A stretch of 64,000 nt of DNA, taken from NCBI GenBank assembly GCA_963837365.1, contig CAWIMW010000001.1, forward strand, positions 186,001-250,000, read 5' to 3'. The position numbers were made by a program, and so were the translations under genes. The notes under the pieces are model-generated. The model searched no databases. It was not told the DNA's origin and was given only the letters and a program-made list of their open reading frames with translations. This document shows positions 60,867 to 64,000 of this stretch, one piece after another (positions within the stretch are counted from its first letter, which is position 1; each line of letters starts with the position of its first letter). Source of the DNA: CAWBXL01 sp963837365 (GTDB taxonomy: Bacteria; Acidobacteriota; Terriglobia; Terriglobales; Acidobacteriaceae).

Positions 60867-61529
60867 TTACTTTGCGGTAACCAGCGAATGGGTGATAGCG
60901 TGAACCGACAGCGCGATCCGGTTCTGTACGCCGACCTTGCGCATCAGTTTCGCAACGTGGGCCTTTACCGTACGCTCTTCGATACCCAGCGCTGAGCCAA
61001 TCTCTTTGTTGGAGCGGCCGGCAACCAGCATCTCGAGCACTTCTTTTTCACGGTCGGTAAAGGTGACGCGGCCCGCCGGGAAAATGCGTCCCGGGGAGGT
61101 GCTGACCCGTTCGATGAACATGGAGAGCACTTTCCTTGGCGCCCACACCGAACCTTGATTCACAATGCGTATGGCCTGGACAAACTCGGCGGGTGATGCC
61201 GCTTCGTCCACATAACCCTTGGCGCCGGAAGCAATCGCTTTAAGAATGGTTTCGTCATCCATGCCCGATCCGGTTACGATAATGCGTAGGTCGGGCCGCG
61301 AAGCTTTCAGGCTGGCCATCACATCGAACAGATTCTGGCCATTGCGGTTCCCGAGCAGGATGAGATCGATATTCTGCTGGGCCGTGATGTCACCCAAAGA
61401 CGCGGAGATCAACTCGAAATCGGTTTCGGCATCGAAGAGTGCTCGAAAGCCAACGAACCGTAAGGGATCGCTTTCCACTACGGCAATGCGTATCAATGGT
61501 TTTCTAGCCGTTGCAGCCTTCATAGGCAT
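60867..61529 (-). CDS. LuxR-type response regulator with non-phosphorylatable receiver
   Basis: 220 residues (a start two codons later is possible). Receiver region about 12-128: IAVVESDPLRFVGFRALF; the phosphorylation site is Gly60 (DLILLGNRNG) in place of Asp. The Ser/Thr and Lys switch positions (IIVTGS; GAKGYVDE) are kept. The LuxR HTH is about 155-212: FTDREKEVLEMLVAGRSNKEIGSALGIEERTVKAHVAKLMRKVGV. It probably binds DNA without classical phosphorylation. Divergent from a pilin-like gene with a 101-bp gap. Confidence 0.87.
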   Translation of the reverse strand: MPMKAATARKPLIRIAVVESDPLRFVGFRALFDAETDFELISASLGDITAQQNIDLILLGNRNGQNLFDVMASLKASRPDLRIIVTGSGMDDETILKAIASGAKGYVDEAASPAEFVQAIRIVNQGSVWAPRKVLSMFIERVSTSPGRIFPAGRVTFTDREKEVLEMLVAGRSNKEIGSALGIEERTVKAHVAKLMRKVGVQNRIALSVHAITHSLVTAK

Positions 61530-61630
61530 CCTATGTTGCTAGGTCTTGCGGTAAGCATAAATGGAATTGTGTTTATATTGAAAGACTCGGGAATACATAT
61601 ACGATTACGCCAGTAACATGAGAGGAACCC

Positions 61631-62161
61631 ATGAAAATGGCTTTGGGCAGGGGAAAATCGTGGCAAATCGCAGCGATAGCAGCAATTTTGCTGGTGATTT
61701 CGCTGAATGCCACAGCGCAAACTGCGGAAACTCCGCAAACTCCACAGGCGTCGCCGCCAGAGCAAACTGCGGGGACTTCGGAGGCGTCCGCCCCTGCACC
61801 CCCGTTACCCGTTTACCAGCCCAAGTTTCCGGGCGATCCTGCGCGCTCCGAGTCGGAGGCGCTTGCGCTCGGCTACATGCGGACGGTGCTGCGGGCCCAG
61901 AAAGACTACAAGAAGAAGTATGACCACTACGCAACGTCTTTGCCTGCCCTTGTCCATACCGGTTCCTTCACCCGGCGTATGGTCAAAACGGACCGCGGAG
62001 ACTACACCGTAGGTTTCAAATCCAACAAGGACGGTTTTGACCTGACCCTCACTCCAAAAGAATTGAGCGCGAACCAGCGTTCGTTCTTTGCCGACGAGCA
62101 CGGGGATATTCATGCTGATGAAGAAAAGGGTGCCGACGATAATTCTCCGAAAATCAAGTGA
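61631..62161 (+). CDS. Secreted protein with a pilin-like C-terminal domain
   Basis: 176 residues with signal peptide (12-30), then a Thr/Pro/Ala-rich linker. The C-terminal 115 residues resemble the globular part of type IV pilin-like proteins of acidobacteria: ALALGYMRTVLRAQKDYKKKYDHYATSLPALV, YTVGFKSNKDGFDLTLTPKEL and QRSFFADEHGDIHADE. It lacks the prepilin peptidase leader. This is a pattern resemblance and not a proven family. GAGG precedes the start by 6 bases. Confidence 0.65.
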   Translation: MKMALGRGKSWQIAAIAAILLVISLNATAQTAETPQTPQASPPEQTAGTSEASAPAPPLPVYQPKFPGDPARSESEALALGYMRTVLRAQKDYKKKYDHYATSLPALVHTGSFTRRMVKTDRGDYTVGFKSNKDGFDLTLTPKELSANQRSFFADEHGDIHADEEKGADDNSPKIK

Positions 62162-62170
62162 AGACGGAGC

Positions 62171-62881
62171 TTAAGTGCCCGGTTTTACCTGGACGGCTCG
62201 GTCGTTCTCGTAGGTGACAATGAGGGGTTTGCCGTCGTTTGGATATGTGACCGTGCGGTTGTCCGCATCGTGCAGGTTGTCGGGCGAGCCCATCCCGATG
62301 GAAAAATCAGCTTGCAACTGATTCATGCCCGGTCGGACCTCGTGCTTGGAGATTGCATCCCACACATCCGCAGGCCAATGCTTGTAGAGTTCGCGCGGGT
62401 CCTGGACCAGCAGCATGTCGTCAGAATAGATCGTGTAGTTGTCGCCTTGTGCTACGCCAATGGGGAAAGCGAAACTATGGCCGTCCTTTTGGAATACAGC
62501 CATGACTTGCCGTTGGTCAGATTTCCCCGGCGTAATGTCAGTGACCACATCATGGATATCGAGTTTCTCAATCGGCCCAAGAGTGCCCGCCTCATGAGCG
62601 AAGTCGGCATGTTTGCTGGTGGTGTTGTAAGGATAGTAGGCAAACCGGTAGCCCTCTCTCACCCAAACCGGCTGCTGGGTCAACTGGTGGGCTGACTTCA
62701 GATCATAGGGATGGAGCTTTTTCGGCGTAACGTAATAGTCTGCCCTGAGCGAGGCTTCCTGCTTCACCACGGGAGCATTTTCTTGATGACGCTGGTAGAA
62801 GATATAACCAGTGCGGATGGCGGCAACGGCAATCCCCGCAGCCAGCAGCAGCTGGATTTTTTTAGTGGTTTCCGGGCTCAT
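62171..62881 (-). CDS. Membrane-anchored protein of unknown function
   Basis: 236 residues. One N-terminal membrane helix (9-27, LLLAAGIAVAAIRTGYIFY); the rest is soluble and beta-rich: SLRADYYVTPKKLHPYDLKSA, PVWVREGYRFAYYPY, HSFAFPIGVAQGDNYTIYSDDMLLVQDPRELYKHWPADVWDAI. A C-terminal segment (MNQLQADFSIGMGSP ... TVTYPNDGKPLIVTYENDRAVQV) recalls SmpA/OmlA-type folds, which I cannot confirm. Divergent from the DUF59 gene. Confidence 0.65.
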   Translation of the reverse strand: MSPETTKKIQLLLAAGIAVAAIRTGYIFYQRHQENAPVVKQEASLRADYYVTPKKLHPYDLKSAHQLTQQPVWVREGYRFAYYPYNTTSKHADFAHEAGTLGPIEKLDIHDVVTDITPGKSDQRQVMAVFQKDGHSFAFPIGVAQGDNYTIYSDDMLLVQDPRELYKHWPADVWDAISKHEVRPGMNQLQADFSIGMGSPDNLHDADNRTVTYPNDGKPLIVTYENDRAVQVKPGT

Positions 62882-62926
62882 GGCCGTACCTTAACAGAGT
62901 TGATAAACTGAAGCAGGAGATTCTCC

Positions 62927-63247
62927 ATGCCAGAAGTAACTGAAAGCGACGTAATGAGCGCGCTAAAGCAGGTTTACGATCCGGAGATTCCGGTGAATAT
63001 CGTGGACTTGGGATTAATTTATGGAGTTCGTTTCGAGGCTGCGCCGGAGGAAAAACAAGACGTATCGGTGGACCTGACACTGACCTCTCAAGGTTGCCCA
63101 GCCCATGTAACCATCGGCGAACAGGTGAAAGCCCGTATAGAACAATTGCCGGGAGTGCGTACTGCCCAGGTCAATGTTGTCTGGACTCCACCCTGGACCC
63201 CGGAACGCCTAAGCCCGGACGCCCGCAAACAGCTGGGAATTGAATAA
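62927..63247 (+). CDS. DUF59/MIP18-type Fe-S cluster assembly protein
   Basis: 106 residues. The MIP18 signature is complete: VYDPEIPVNIVDLGLIYGV, VDLTLTSQGCPAHVTIGEQV with the conserved Cys, and NVVWTPPWTPERLSPDARKQLG. Family members (SufT, PaaD) help mature or target Fe-S clusters. No suf genes are adjacent, so a SufT role is inferred from the family. Strong CAGGAGA ribosome binding site. Confidence 0.9.
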   Translation: MPEVTESDVMSALKQVYDPEIPVNIVDLGLIYGVRFEAAPEEKQDVSVDLTLTSQGCPAHVTIGEQVKARIEQLPGVRTAQVNVVWTPPWTPERLSPDARKQLGIE

Positions 63248-63282
63248 CTGAGAACCGGGAACTGCGAACTAGGAACTGATTT
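63244..63282. repeat. GAACTGA-type microrepeat across two convergent stop codons
   Basis: GAATAACTGAGAACCGGGAACTGCGAACTAGGAACTGA: the DUF59 TAA is at its start and the convergent gene's stop (CTA, 63269-63271) lies inside it. Confidence 0.7.
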
Positions 63283-63547
63283 CGTCCCAAACCTCCCGGC
63301 CACGGCGCTTGGAAAATTCCGCGAACCGTGCGCTGGCCCGGGAGGCAAACTCCGCCAGCCGCATCCCGCGGCTGAAATAATCCGGCAAAGCACGCCGGGC
63401 TTTAGTAAATTGCTCAGGATATTCCGCGGCAACCGTCACCAGGCTCACACCCGCCAGTAAGATCCCGGCTCCCGGTTTCTTCTTCAGAAACATGATCGCA
63501 CTGCCGGCCGCTGAACCGGCGATAAGAGCCTTCTTCCAGTTCTCCAT
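63269..63547 (-). CDS. Small membrane protein of unknown function
   Basis: 92 residues from the ATG at 63547, chosen for the GGGGAGAAAGA just upstream; the open frame reaches 63625. Two short hydrophobic stretches (KKALIAGSAAGSAIMFL and GAGILLAGVSLVTVAA) are followed by a basic amphipathic helix (MRLAEFASRASARFAEFSKRRG). No family recognised. Divergent from the S58 peptidase, 78-bp gap. Confidence 0.65.
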   Translation of the reverse strand: MENWKKALIAGSAAGSAIMFLKKKPGAGILLAGVSLVTVAAEYPEQFTKARRALPDYFSRGMRLAEFASRASARFAEFSKRRGREVWDEISS

Positions 63548-63625
63548 TCTTTCTCCCCAAACCATTCTAAAACGCGAGGCAAGATCGTGCCGTATACTGC
63601 ATCGGGTTTTATCCAGGGGAATCAA

Positions 63626-64000
63626 ATGCTGAACTTACGCACGGTGGTTGTGGCTGCAATTTTGTTTTCAAGCCTTCTGGCAGCACAGACGAAACCACGG
63701 GCCCGTGATTTGGGAGTCCCGTTCGACGGCGCTCCTGGTCCATGGAATGCCATAACCGACGTAAAAGGCGTAGAGGTCGGGCATACCACGTTGATCTCCG
63801 GGGAAGGGCCCCTTAAAGTTGGAGTGGGTCCGGTGCGCACTGGTGTCACCGCCGTACTTCCTCGTGGGAAGAATTCCAATGATGATGTCTTTGCCGCATG
63901 GTTCACGCTCAACGGCAACGGCGAAATGACGGGAACAACCTGGGTGGAGGACTCCGGTTTTCTCGCTGGCCCGGTGATGATCACCAATACTCACAGCGTA
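63626..64000 (+). CDS. S58/DmpA-type N-terminal-nucleophile aminopeptidase, N-terminal part
   Basis: 125 codons are visible from the ATG at 63626 to the window edge. A short signal peptide (VVVAAILFSSLLAAQ) is followed by the DmpA/BapA start: NAITDVKGVEVGHTTLISGEG, GVGPVRTGVTAVLPRGKN, NGEMTGTTWVEDSGFLAGPVMITNTHSV. These are the N-terminal beta-strand and substrate loop of DmpA-type peptidases, which self-cleave to an N-terminal Ser or Thr nucleophile. That catalytic residue lies outside the window. Export makes a role in extracellular peptide use likely. Confidence 0.88.
   Translation, partial: MLNLRTVVVAAILFSSLLAAQTKPRARDLGVPFDGAPGPWNAITDVKGVEVGHTTLISGEGPLKVGVGPVRTGVTAVLPRGKNSNDDVFAAWFTLNGNGEMTGTTWVEDSGFLAGPVMITNTHSV

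Overview
The window looks like chromosomal DNA of an acidobacterium, probably of the Koribacter/Sulfotelmatobacter type (Terriglobia). This is inferred from gene content, not from a marker search: a giant TonB-dependent receptor with an N-terminal carboxypeptidase-regulatory-like domain, a CarD regulator, TPR/FG-GAP/ASPIC and DUF4382-type secreted proteins, an M13 peptidase, TldD/TldE, and a GC-rich genome with many short intergenic repeats. No rRNA, tRNA, phage, insertion sequence or CRISPR array was found.

Layout. 1-12 kb: 5' end of an ammonium transporter (leftward), then an RsuA/RluB pseudouridine synthase, class II photolyase, rhodanese, amidase, a badly frameshifted TPR/FG-GAP/ASPIC gene, a PpiD-type foldase and malQ. 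12-24 kb: truA, an FkbM methyltransferase, a TolC-type outer membrane protein, a family 2 glycosyltransferase, a CsaA-like tRNA-binding protein, an acyl-CoA mutase with isobutyryl-CoA-mutase active-site residues, a PIN toxin-antitoxin pair, an orphan RHH antitoxin, rpiA, a frameshifted class V aminotransferase and a PPOX protein. A 1-kb gene-free stretch (22.65-23.6 kb) then carries repeats and a tandem, apparently structured RNA. 24-35 kb: a secreted Ig-like protein, a wrecked lipoprotein gene, tldD-tldE, PilZ plus an atypical response regulator, bacterioferritin, a small membrane operon with yndJ next to a GbsR-type repressor that shares an operator sequence with it, and a DUF4382 lipoprotein.

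35-40 kb is a leftward translation cluster, rplM-rpsI-rpsB-tsf-pyrH-frr, with a near-consensus promoter in front of rplM. 40-47 kb: an FtsX-type permease with a LolA-like lipoprotein, mltG, ruvX, an AI-2E-family permease, carD, greA and a CDP-alcohol phosphatidyltransferase. 47-51 kb is the frameshifted TonB receptor. 51-64 kb: a second PPOX protein between REP-like palindromes, an MltD-type transglycosylase with three LysM domains and a long leader, a histone-H1-like basic protein, a TMEM175-type channel, a TPR protein, an LpxL-type acyltransferase, a SYLF protein, an M13 peptidase, a second atypical LuxR response regulator, a pilin-like secreted protein, a DUF59 Fe-S assembly protein and the start of an S58/DmpA peptidase.

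Most genes are housekeeping or envelope functions in short operons. The most interesting signals are not genes: (i) a tandem pair of about 140-nt elements at 23.24-23.55 kb whose predicted stems are kept by compensating changes; (ii) several families of short intergenic repeats, some running into stop codons; (iii) indels concentrated in four genes, which looks as much like an assembly problem as like gene decay.
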